Shown here: positions 6,886-13,692 of the stretch, piece by piece
How positions within the stretch are numbered: position 1 is the first letter of the stretch
How the letters are laid out: every line of letters begins with the position of its first letter
Assembly (NCBI GenBank): GCA_027310845.1
Contig: DAIDAB010000021.1
Span: 1-14,735, forward strand
DNA length: 14,735 nt
Source: a bacterium
GTDB lineage: Archaea; Thermoproteota; Nitrososphaeria; Nitrososphaerales; CADDZS01
Direction: 5' to 3'
The notes under the pieces: model-generated
Seen by the model: the letters and a program-made list of their open reading frames with translations, nothing else
The model's database searches: none
Told to the model about the DNA's origin: nothing
Position numbers and translations under genes: made by a program

Positions 6886-6890
6886 AAAAA
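6886..6890 (-). terminator. T5 tract after the pilus-linked operon
   Basis: On the minus strand five T residues occur 23 bases after the stop of the zinc-ribbon gene that ends at 6914. Archaeal termination can use such tracts, but five is short and there is no stem. Weak call. Confidence 0.25.
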
Positions 6891-6913
6891 CATGTTGCCT
6901 AGCAAGATCAGCT

Positions 6914-7876
6914 CTATCGATTCCCCAGCAGATCTACAATCTGTTCCCCGAGTGATGAAAGCCCACCATATGACAAGATCGTGACGCCGTAGGCCTTGCT
7001 CACTGCCTCTTCTTCCTTTGACGGAGGGGTCAAGGCTATCAATAGTGTGAGGGTCGGGTCGATGTCGTACTTCTTTGCGAAGAGGCCGATGATATTCTCT
7101 TCTTTCGGTTCAAATGTGAAATTTGCAACGATCAGCTCCTTTCCACGTTTTGCCACGATATCGAATGTATGAGTGGCTCCAGATTTGCCTAACAAATCCG
7201 CCTTGATCCCCACTTTGAACCCTTCTTGTTTCAAGACTGTTGCAATGGATGAGAGAGGAACAGTTCCCCTAGCAACGCTCCTCTTGGTTTCTTCAGAAAG
7301 CGCATACTCATAGATTGCCTCGTACTTGGCCTCTTTATAGCTGAAAACTTCGTCGCATGAACTACACTTGTGAGTTATCTTAGGAGCTTCAAATCTCGTA
7401 TTGCACGTATTGCATTCGAAACTCGCGCCGATGCTCCTATAATCTCCATCTCCCAGTACGCTCTTGCATTTCGGACAGACAAGTCGATTGCCTTTCTCGA
7501 ATTTCTCTTTTGAACCAATATATCCGCATCTAATGTGTTCTATAATTGAGGCCTTGCCGATGTCATAGGAAGAGCATCGCGGACAGTTGTACTTCGAATA
7601 AACCGAAGGACTGTTGCATGTTGGGCAGGCAATCACCCTATCAAGCAGTTTTGAATTGAGGACCCCGGCCTTAACTAATTTGAGAAGGAACTCTGCAATT
7701 TCATCCTCCGATCTGTCGTGCAGAACTGCGGATGCCAGAGGATATGATATACCCTTGGAGTCTACCTTGGCATGTATTGAGTACACACCTTGATCTACCA
7801 TGCGTTGCACCAGGGACTGCACTTCTGGATCGATTAGCAGACTGTCCCTTTCAGATGCAACGCTCTGTGAAGTCAA
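6914..7876 (-). CDS. wHTH, TackOD1-like zinc ribbons and inactive nuclease-like fold protein
   Basis: A 320-residue protein with three parts. Residues about 15-80 resemble a winged helix. Residues 84-174 carry eleven Cys and a His: CPTC 84-87 and CPRC 98-101 form one ribbon. EHIRCGYIG (113-121) with CPKC 134-137, DGDYRS, CNTC 155-158 and CSSC 171-174 resembles TackOD1, the thaumarchaeal output domain 1 known from archaeal signalling and regulatory proteins. Residues about 195-320 look like a PD-(D/E)XK-type fold: Asp239 in HTFDI fits motif II, but the following strand reads ELIVANF, where E-x-K is expected, so catalysis is probably lost. It is the last gene after tadC on the same strand, 70 bp away. 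A regulatory or sensing role for the pilus operon is inference. The start is TTG, as no ATG lies before residue 26. Confidence 0.85.
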   Translation of the reverse strand: MTSQSVASERDSLLIDPEVQSLVQRMVDQGVYSIHAKVDSKGISYPLASAVLHDRSEDEIAEFLLKLVKAGVLNSKLLDRVIACPTCNSPSVYSKYNCPRCSSYDIGKASIIEHIRCGYIGSKEKFEKGNRLVCPKCKSVLGDGDYRSIGASFECNTCNTRFEAPKITHKCSSCDEVFSYKEAKYEAIYEYALSEETKRSVARGTVPLSSIATVLKQEGFKVGIKADLLGKSGATHTFDIVAKRGKELIVANFTFEPKEENIIGLFAKKYDIDPTLTLLIALTPPSKEEEAVSKAYGVTILSYGGLSSLGEQIVDLLGNR

Positions 7877-7946
7877 CTATAGTCTCCCCTAGCAGGCGTA
7901 ACTACCCCAAAGTATTACATTAACGTGCTTGTGATGATGAGAAGAA

Positions 7947-8861
7947 TCAGAGTAGCAAGTTGAACACCAGAATTGTGATTGCGATCAAGACCGTGCTATG
8001 TCGAAGTCCAGAGAGCGCATTACCCTCCACTATTTTCCCTGCAACTACCCCTGCGAATATCGATTCAAGGATAGCTGAAAGAAAGAATATCGATATGAAA
8101 TAAGGCAGTGCCGGTATGTTTAGGGTGAACTGTCTTGACGCTACGCTGGCTGCTGCTAGTCCAGAAGAAGTGACACTCGTACTTGAGGCGATTTGTTCCA
8201 ATCGCCCCATGAACTGAGTCACAATTATCAATGATATCACAAGGTAAATCCCGACGGAAATGTACACAAGCTCTGTATATGGCCTGAGCTCAGATTGTTT
8301 CTGCTCTGAATATTGTTCGAGACCGTTGAAAAGGGAAACACTCGAACTCAAGACATCATGCGTTCTCCCACCTGCAGTGTAGGCCTCAGATAGAATCATC
8401 GCTACTTGAGGAGCATATGGGTGCCTCATTCTCTTCGCCGCCTCCAACACGGAATCGCTGAAAGTATGCCCCAGGCTGAACTTAGTCATCGCAATCCCCA
8501 TCTCATGGCTGATCGGACCGTAGTCGGACTTCGATGCTTCAATAAGAGCATTCGGGAGTATCAAGCCGGAATCCGTGCTTTGCAGAATATCTCTAAGAAA
8601 TCTGGGAATATTTCTCTCAACTGCTTTGAGGTATCTGTAGTTCATGAACGAAACGGCGGCTATGGGGGCGATCGCCACTAAGGCGCCAATCGCGATGATG
8701 TCATCTGTGAGAAGCGCCGATGAATTCGTGGGAACAACATAAACCGTATATTGGTAGTGACCAACTATCAATGCTACGATTGTTGAGACAATCATAACTA
8801 TCGCGGAAGAAATGTAGACTATTTCTTTTCGTTTATCACCAATGTATACCATTTTGGGCAT
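7947..8861 (-). CDS. Type IV pilus platform membrane protein, TadC/FlaJ-like
   Basis: Inner platform protein that transmits the ATPase motion to the growing pilus in the cytoplasmic membrane. The 304-residue product has hydrophobic segments at about 14-34, 55-75, 197-217, 252-275 and 288-304. The type II secretion F (T2SSF) domain lies at 82-195, opening with the family-typical ERNIPRFLRDILQSTDSGL. A second conserved stretch follows, with AYTAGGRTHDVL at 160-171. The ATG start at 8861 lies only 5 bp after the stop of the other platform gene. Two platform proteins in a row are the mark of Tad-type and archaeal Epd-type pili rather than the archaellum, which has one FlaJ. Assignment to TadC rather than TadB is by gene order. 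Confidence 0.9.
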   Translation of the reverse strand: MPKMVYIGDKRKEIVYISSAIVMIVSTIVALIVGHYQYTVYVVPTNSSALLTDDIIAIGALVAIAPIAAVSFMNYRYLKAVERNIPRFLRDILQSTDSGLILPNALIEASKSDYGPISHEMGIAMTKFSLGHTFSDSVLEAAKRMRHPYAPQVAMILSEAYTAGGRTHDVLSSSVSLFNGLEQYSEQKQSELRPYTELVYISVGIYLVISLIIVTQFMGRLEQIASSTSVTSSGLAAASVASRQFTLNIPALPYFISIFFLSAILESIFAGVVAGKIVEGNALSGLRHSTVLIAITILVFNLLL

Positions 8862-8866
8862 GTTTT

Positions 8867-9928
8867 TCAGATCCTCTGAACCATCGAGTCAAGTATCAAC
8901 GTGAACCCCACCGAGATAACAGGGATGCCTACGAATACAAGCGCATTGATAATCTGGATGGATGGTAAAGATCCAGAGTAGGGTAGGAGCTGAAGTATTG
9001 AAAGCATCACTATGAAAATAATGGGACCCACAACGACGAGTGTTATGTATAGCTCGGCCATTATGGAGAGGTCGCCTATTTTCTTCTTCATTTTGTCGCT
9101 CTTTTCCGTCAAAAGTCTGTTTGATTCGAACATTATCAAACCATGCACTGATCCAGTTGTTCTAAAGGCGACAGCAATACTGTCTAGCATCTTTGCAAAC
9201 GAGGGGGATGGCGAATGTCTTGATACTTCTTTAAGAGCGCTCTCAGTGTCAAGGCCGAATACTTTGATATTACGTATGAATCTCTTCGCCAGATCAGCAA
9301 GAATCGGGTTAGAATCCGACATGGCAATTCTTTCAAACATTCTTTCTATGCTTATCCCGGCTGCAGAGAGGACCCCCAAAATTCCGAATGAATAAGACAA
9401 TTGACCCTCAAGCTTGGACTTGAAAGTACGTCGCCTCTGAAGGGGGTATAGAAGCCATAACAGAATCGAAAAGGAAAAAGTCGTGGCACTCAAGCCTATC
9501 GCCTCGATCGCTGCGACGAAGATCGTGAAGTGCAGTACGCCAATCTCGAACAATAGTGTGAAGATGGCTCCCGCAATCATCGCCACGATACTGAGAAGAA
9601 TTGCCGTAGACGCGTAGGATTCGAAAATGATTGGCAAGCCTGATTGCTCAAATGCTTCTCTATAACGAGGAAGTTGTGGCAGCATTGGTGAAAAGTGCTC
9701 ATACGCAAATTTCTCGAGAGCGTTTCTAGAGTGAATTTCACTTCCTTGGGTTTTGAAACGACCAAATCCAACTGAGTTTACTTTGCCTGGTTCAGGCAAA
9801 ATTGCAAGTTCAAGAACCTGCCCCTTATCGTGTTCGATACCGCGTTCGATATTTCGCTTCGACCGCGTGCCACTCTTGAACCTCCTGAATAAGCTACGAT
9901 GTCCTTTCTGTTTGCCAGTCTTCCCCAA
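8867..9928 (-). CDS. Type IV pilus platform membrane protein, TadB/FlaJ-like
   Basis: First of the two platform proteins. With the chosen start it has 353 residues. A long polar, basic N-terminus (about 1-95) is followed by hydrophobic segments at about 104-129 and 131-162, a T2SSF domain at about 174-284 (LSYSFGILGVLSAAG at its front), and two more membrane segments at about 287-315 and 324-347. The open frame reaches ATG 9991, but that would overlap the ATPase gene by 98 bases. TTG at 9928 overlaps it by 35 bases and has AGGAG at 9943-9939 ten bases upstream, so it is preferred. TTG 9937 is possible. It sits between the ATPase and TadC-like genes in one operon. Confidence 0.88.
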   Translation of the reverse strand: MGKTGKQKGHRSLFRRFKSGTRSKRNIERGIEHDKGQVLELAILPEPGKVNSVGFGRFKTQGSEIHSRNALEKFAYEHFSPMLPQLPRYREAFEQSGLPIIFESYASTAILLSIVAMIAGAIFTLLFEIGVLHFTIFVAAIEAIGLSATTFSFSILLWLLYPLQRRRTFKSKLEGQLSYSFGILGVLSAAGISIERMFERIAMSDSNPILADLAKRFIRNIKVFGLDTESALKEVSRHSPSPSFAKMLDSIAVAFRTTGSVHGLIMFESNRLLTEKSDKMKKKIGDLSIMAELYITLVVVGPIIFIVMLSILQLLPYSGSLPSIQIINALVFVGIPVISVGFTLILDSMVQRI

Positions 9929-11459
9929 GTCTTGCAAGCTCCTGAACTTCAGTCGGATTGTAGTAGTAGCGCCGGATAATTTCGGCAACATCCTGATAGC
10001 GCCTTAGTTTCCTATTAAGCATCCAATGTAGAATTTGTTCTTTCACTTCCATTTCGGTATAAAGTTCGTCTTCGGGCAGATGCTTCGCGTCAGCAAGTTG
10101 TTTGAACACGTTACTCTGCCCTCTCATCTCGAATGAGTCCTTGAGATCTCCAGTCCATTCAAATAAAGTATTGAGAGACGTGGTTTTATTCTGCTCATTG
10201 AAACTAATTACCTCGCTGACATTAACTGCGCGTCTTGCGAACTTATCACCCACCTTCACTCGTTCCATCAGTACAAGAGTACTCATAAGTGGAATCAACA
10301 TTCCTGGTATGTCCATCGGCTTGGTGAGCAAACGTTTCATTGCTGTCGAAACACTGTCCGCGTGGATAGTGGAAATACCCCCATGGCCTGTAGAAATGGC
10401 CTGAAGCAATGTGTAAGCTTCCTCTCCTCGAATCTCTCCAACGATGATGTAGTCAGGTCTCTGTCGCAAAGCAGATTTGAGCAGATCAAAGAGCCCAACT
10501 TGTTCGACTCCAGATTGAGATGAGGCACGTGTAACCATTGGAATCCAATTCTGGTGCGGAAGCTTGATTTCTCTGAGTTCCTCTATTGTGACAATCTTTA
10601 GCTCTGGCCTGATGAACATCGCTAGGGCGCCGAGAGTTGTTGTCTTTCCTGATGCGGTGGGCCCGACAACTAGGAGTGATTTGAGATTTTCAACACATAT
10701 CCAAAGGTATGCTGCGACTCTCGGAGACATCGTTCCCCAGACCATCAGGTCCACGATTGTTGGCGGTTCGTCTCTGAATTTTCTGATAGTAAAAGTGGAT
10801 CCACGTTTTGAAACCTCGTCAAGCGTCAAATGTGTTCTGAATCCCTCGGGAAGATTGCCCTCCAGAATCGGATTCGCGACAGTTATCTGACCTCCTGATT
10901 TGTACGCCAGTCGCACAATGAATGAGCCAAGCTCTTCTTTGGTCGAGAACATGACATTGCTTGGGATGCTTTCATAGTCTCTGTGCCACACATATACTGG
11001 AATTGCTACACCGTCGCATGAAATGTCCTCAATCTTGGGATCCTTTATCATGACGTCAACCTTGGAGTAGCCAAGGAAGTCTCTTTTCAAATAATATAGG
11101 ATCTTGTCGTGTGCCGCAGTGGGAATATCCAGTTTGTAGTCTTTTATCAGTCGTGATGTATTTTGATCCAGGTAATTCTCGATTTTTCCCTGGCCATATA
11201 TTACTGCGAGCGGGGCTCGCACTTCTTCAAGAAGAAGTCGCTTTAAGATATCGATTTTCTTTGTCTCATCTTCACTCAGAGTCGGCTCTACAACTTCATA
11301 GGTCGTGACGTTGCTAATTGATCTGACTGCCACGTTCCCAAACGGAGGGATAACCTGATAAAAATCTCTAAGGACTATTTCTTCAGATTCGCTTGACGAT
11401 CTCGCTTCCTGGTGCCCGGTCGTCTCTGACAATCTACTCTTCTCCGCAGTTTGGGGCAA
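9894..11459 (-). CDS. Type II/IV secretion system ATPase, TadA/FlaI-like pilus motor
   Basis: Hexameric cytoplasmic ATPase (PilT/VirB11 class) that powers pilus assembly. It has 521 residues. The N-terminal domain (about 60-225) is of FlaI/TadA type and ends in NLPEGFRTH and RGSTFTIRKF. Walker A is GPTASGKT at 266-273. The Asp-box region reads TIEELREIKLPHQNW, where many relatives have IEDTPELNLPHxNW. Walker B is PDYIIVGEIR at 335-344, and the His box is GHGGISTIHAD at 358-368. The first 30 residues are polar and likely disordered. The start is TTG; the frame is closed upstream by TGA at 11469-11471. The C-terminus overlaps the start of the TadB-like gene. Two platform genes following it point to a Tad/Epd-like pilus rather than an archaellum. 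Confidence 0.94.
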   Translation of the reverse strand: MPQTAEKSRLSETTGHQEARSSSESEEIVLRDFYQVIPPFGNVAVRSISNVTTYEVVEPTLSEDETKKIDILKRLLLEEVRAPLAVIYGQGKIENYLDQNTSRLIKDYKLDIPTAAHDKILYYLKRDFLGYSKVDVMIKDPKIEDISCDGVAIPVYVWHRDYESIPSNVMFSTKEELGSFIVRLAYKSGGQITVANPILEGNLPEGFRTHLTLDEVSKRGSTFTIRKFRDEPPTIVDLMVWGTMSPRVAAYLWICVENLKSLLVVGPTASGKTTTLGALAMFIRPELKIVTIEELREIKLPHQNWIPMVTRASSQSGVEQVGLFDLLKSALRQRPDYIIVGEIRGEEAYTLLQAISTGHGGISTIHADSVSTAMKRLLTKPMDIPGMLIPLMSTLVLMERVKVGDKFARRAVNVSEVISFNEQNKTTSLNTLFEWTGDLKDSFEMRGQSNVFKQLADAKHLPEDELYTEMEVKEQILHWMLNRKLRRYQDVAEIIRRYYYNPTEVQELARLGEDWQTERTS

Positions 11460-11545
11460 AGCTGTTCTTCACTCAGTGAATCTCACAAGATGTGGATGGC
11501 ATGTACGATTGCCAATGCACATTGTTCTGCGAGTGCTGCTTCAGA

Positions 11546-11556
11546 AATATTAACCT
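11546..11556 (-). promoter_or_regulatory. TATA-like box in front of the secretion ATPase
   Basis: GGTTAATATTT on the minus strand lies just after the RHH gene and about 90 bases before the ATPase TTG. It would give a leader of roughly 60 nt, so the pilus genes may have a promoter of their own besides read-through from the RHH gene. Otherwise the 110-bp spacer holds nothing recognisable. Confidence 0.3.
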
Positions 11557-11569
11557 GCTTGCGCGAAGC

Positions 11570-11842
11570 TCATCTATGAGTCGGCAATCTGGGATTCTTA
11601 TCCGCCGGCTTGATCAATCCTTCAAGATCTTTTGTGCTGAGTTTACCACGACCAACCAGCATTTCATCCAAATCCCTTCTCGCAGAGGAGATTCGCTGTA
11701 TGGTATCTGAAGACAACCTATTGACAACCTGAATGGTTTCCGAAAGGCTAAATTTTCTGTTGTATGCTTGTTCGAGGGTTCGCTTGGTGCTCTGCAACGA
11801 ATTGTATACTTCGATGTCCACACGTATAGTTGTATAGGCCAT
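11570..11842 (-). CDS. Ribbon-helix-helix regulator, VapB-like
   Basis: A 90-residue protein whose N-terminus, MAYTTIRVDIEVYNSL, has the alternating pattern of an RHH DNA-contacting strand. Two helices follow, the second at about KFSLSETIQVVNRL, matching archaeal VapB-like or CopG-like proteins. RHH proteins bind DNA as dimers at tandem short repeats, commonly over their own promoter. The C-terminal part (about 50-90) is charged and would be the partner-binding segment if this were an antitoxin, but no toxin gene lies next to it. It is divergent from a small gene across a repeat-dense 61-bp spacer and 110 bp upstream of the pilus ATPase on the same strand, which suggests a regulator of the pilus operon. 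ATG start, likely leaderless. Confidence 0.8.
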   Translation of the reverse strand: MAYTTIRVDIEVYNSLQSTKRTLEQAYNRKFSLSETIQVVNRLSSDTIQRISSARRDLDEMLVGRGKLSTKDLEGLIKPADKNPRLPTHR

Positions 11843-11903
11843 TGCTATGCAAATATGGCATACATATACGCATATATGCTTATAGTGCTATGGACTCCTA
11901 ATT
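11843..11903. promoter_or_regulatory. Divergent promoter/operator between RHH gene and small gene
   Basis: Sixty-one bases with dense symmetry: TATGC (11846-11850) with GCATA (11858-11862), ATATG (11853-11857) with CATAT (11863-11867), and palindrome GCATATATGC (11870-11879). On the minus strand GTATATGTA (about 11868-11860) is at TATA distance from the RHH ATG. On the plus strand CTTATAG (about 11879-11885) is at TATA distance from the ATG at 11904. Both transcripts could be leaderless, and a protein bound to the repeats would cover both TATA boxes. The RHH protein is the obvious candidate; this is inference. Confidence 0.6.
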
Positions 11904-12119
11904 ATGCATACAAACATGCATCCAAAGGTCAAGTTGGACGATGGCGCGGTGGTCACGATAATCGACCTTCCAGCAAGGAACGGAATGTTGGCGCGCGTTT
12001 TGGGAAGAGTTACTCGTAAGTACATGATCGAACTATTCGAGACAGGCGAACGCCTCATTGTCGAACGGTCTCAGATCAGGAAAAATGCAATGCATCATCT
12101 CAACAACCTTAGCAACTAG
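11904..12119 (+). CDS. Small beta-rich protein, 71 aa, unknown function
   Basis: I do not recognise a named family. The product is short and basic, with a run of beta-like segments (GAVVTIIDLP, LARVLGRVTRKYMIELF, GERLIVERSQI) whose spacing and glycines resemble a small SH3/Sm-like barrel. That fold is a guess from the pattern. The ATG at 11904 fits the TATA box centred near 11882. A second ATG at 11916 (MHPKVKL) is equally possible, and both lie in the repeat ATGCATACAAACATGCAT. It is divergent from the RHH gene and shares its operator region, so the two may be controlled together. Its TAG stop overlaps the stop of the convergent KaiC-like gene by 4 bases. Confidence 0.68.
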   Translation: MHTNMHPKVKLDDGAVVTIIDLPARNGMLARVLGRVTRKYMIELFETGERLIVERSQIRKNAMHHLNNLSN

Positions 12120-13516
12120 ACTATGGGAACGAGCGCCAGTCGTCCATCTTTTTCGGCGTCTGTGAGAATCCCGTGGAGGACTGAAGATGGCTTCAATGAG
12201 AATAAAACGGGAGTACCATAAATCATTTCAATCTTCAAGTTCGAATCACATAACGCCTTGAGTTCGGGAAGTAGCGCAGAGTCAGGGCTTGCAATCTGCA
12301 TCCTTATGTTGCCATTGTTTTTGAGATATGCTATTGACCTGGACAATTCCTTAGATATGGAGTCCCTTCCGTAAAGCCCCTCCATGGCATCCTGCAAGAA
12401 AACCGCCAAGACTGATTTCCCAGATTCCTCTCTCATTTCTTCAACCTTTGAATGGAGAAGATCGAGATCCCCTGCCAAATCACCTTGCAAAGCTGCTGTG
12501 CGCTTAGATTTCTCCCCTTCAAAAAGCATCACCGAGATATTTCTTGCTAGGGTCTCCTTTGAGAAAGTGGGCAAAAGTTCTTCGAGCTGACCCTTGGCCG
12601 ATCCAACAAACGGCACATACAGAATTCGATGCGCATTGTTTATGAAATTCGAAAACACCGTCCGAAGAAACAACACAGTAATGTCTGTCGGTACTTCATT
12701 TGCTATCTCCAGAAGATTGAAACTGCCTTGTTTGAAACCTCCCTCAAGTAAAGAATCAAGCATCTCATTTCCTGAAGAGCATACAGTCTTCGAATCAGGA
12801 ATTGGTTCTCCAACGGATCTCTGTTCAACCGCTTTGCGTGCTGAAATGGGAGGAAGATAACGAAATTTCCCAGATTCGAGCGTGAATAGAAAACGAGATT
12901 GTTTGATGCTCACGCCTCTGAGCTTTTTTAGTTCTAATTCTCTAACTATCATGCCTTGGTGAAACTTCCGTCTTAGCACGACCACGCCATCTAGGAGGTA
13001 ATCCAAGTCTGTCTGCTCGCGCCTTTCCGTGACAACAACAAATCGCGCGTCGTAATCCTCCACAAGCTTCGAGATTTCCTCAACACCTAGCGTATGGGAC
13101 TCAAAGAACAATCCCTCCCAGCTATCCAACACGACGAAAGGGTTGCTTACTTGTTCAAGATATTGTCGCAGTCCGGAGATTGCCCTCACGCCATCCATGC
13201 GGCGAGAGTCCTGAAACCCTATTTGATCATCTTCAAGTCGTGGCACTGTACCGTACTTTCCCTGAACTACGTCTACCCAAGGTTGATGGCTCTTGAGAGT
13301 CTTTGCGGAGAGCCTCGTAGACATGTAAACGGACTTGAACCCGTTTTTAGAGTGATAATCTAGAAGCTGGAGAACAAGCGATGTCTTTCCAGTCCCTGGA
13401 TCGCCACGGACAAGTACAGATCTCCCTCCTGACGCGAAGAAGTCTAAAAGATATGTTGAAGCAACTTCCAGCGAAGATGAGACCCTCTCTTCTTCTTGAT
13501 TCGAGCCACTCAACAA
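12116..13516 (-). CDS. KaiC-like RecA-fold ATPase with degenerate second half
   Basis: A 466-residue cytoplasmic protein of the KaiC/GvpD group of RecA-fold ATPases. The first half (about 14-215) has Walker A GDPGTGKT at 38-45, Walker B PFVVLD at 126-131 and the KaiC-type ELELKKLRGVSI at 193-204. The second half (about 248-466) starts like another KaiC unit (GNEMLDSLLEGGFKQGS), but the P-loop is replaced by EIANEVPTD, so it should not bind ATP in the usual way. Family members often act in signalling or as partners of pilus/archaellum ATPases (ArlH/FlaH). This protein is about twice the size of FlaH and is not that protein. The start is TTG 13516 or 13513; the first ATG is only at residue 65. 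It is divergent from the prepilin peptidase gene. Confidence 0.88.
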   Translation of the reverse strand: MLSGSNQEEERVSSSLEVASTYLLDFFASGGRSVLVRGDPGTGKTSLVLQLLDYHSKNGFKSVYMSTRLSAKTLKSHQPWVDVVQGKYGTVPRLEDDQIGFQDSRRMDGVRAISGLRQYLEQVSNPFVVLDSWEGLFFESHTLGVEEISKLVEDYDARFVVVTERREQTDLDYLLDGVVVLRRKFHQGMIVRELELKKLRGVSIKQSRFLFTLESGKFRYLPPISARKAVEQRSVGEPIPDSKTVCSSGNEMLDSLLEGGFKQGSFNLLEIANEVPTDITVLFLRTVFSNFINNAHRILYVPFVGSAKGQLEELLPTFSKETLARNISVMLFEGEKSKRTAALQGDLAGDLDLLHSKVEEMREESGKSVLAVFLQDAMEGLYGRDSISKELSRSIAYLKNNGNIRMQIASPDSALLPELKALCDSNLKIEMIYGTPVLFSLKPSSVLHGILTDAEKDGRLALVPIV

Positions 13517-13538
13517 AATGCACTCTCAGTGCCTAGCA

Positions 13539-13564
13539 GCTGACATATCTACTTCCATGTCAGC
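13539..13564. promoter_or_regulatory. Inverted repeat GCTGACAT-N10-ATGTCAGC
   Basis: A perfect 8-bp inverted repeat with a 10-base spacer, 22 bases upstream of the KaiC-like TTG start. It covers the minus-strand TATA-like AGATATG (about 13550-13544). Position and symmetry suit an operator for the KaiC-like gene. A repeat of this size can also occur by chance in a window this long. Confidence 0.35.
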
Positions 13565-13590
13565 ATCCCAAGCGCCAGCATGCCATCTCG

Positions 13591-13650
13591 GTATAAATGC
13601 ATAACCAATCGCTACGAAGCATCTAGGACTAGTCTGGAAAGGATTTATGC
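13591..13650 (+). promoter_or_regulatory. Candidate promoters of the prepilin peptidase gene
   Basis: Two TATA-like boxes face the peptidase gene: GTATAAATGC (13591-13600), which would give a leader of about 70 nt, and GGATTTATGC (13641-13650), which would give about 20 nt before TTG 13693. The second fits short archaeal leaders better. Visual call. Confidence 0.4.
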
Positions 13651-13692
13651 AGATTACAGCGGACAAAACAGAAGAATACAATACTGATTGCA

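Noticed and set aside
6830..6955. 41-codon plus-strand frame starting MTAPNEQGFWDSE
   Set aside because: Protein-like composition, but its last third lies antisense to the end of the zinc-ribbon gene, and no promoter at proper distance or family motif supports it.
11570..11842. VapBC-type toxin-antitoxin pair with the RHH protein as antitoxin
   Set aside because: No PIN-domain or other toxin gene is adjacent; neighbours are the pilus ATPase and a beta-rich small protein without nuclease motifs.
12116..13516. Reading the KaiC-like protein as ArlH/FlaH of an archaellum
   Set aside because: Twice the usual size with a degenerate second domain. The cluster has two platform proteins and no archaellin or ArlCDE/F/G genes.
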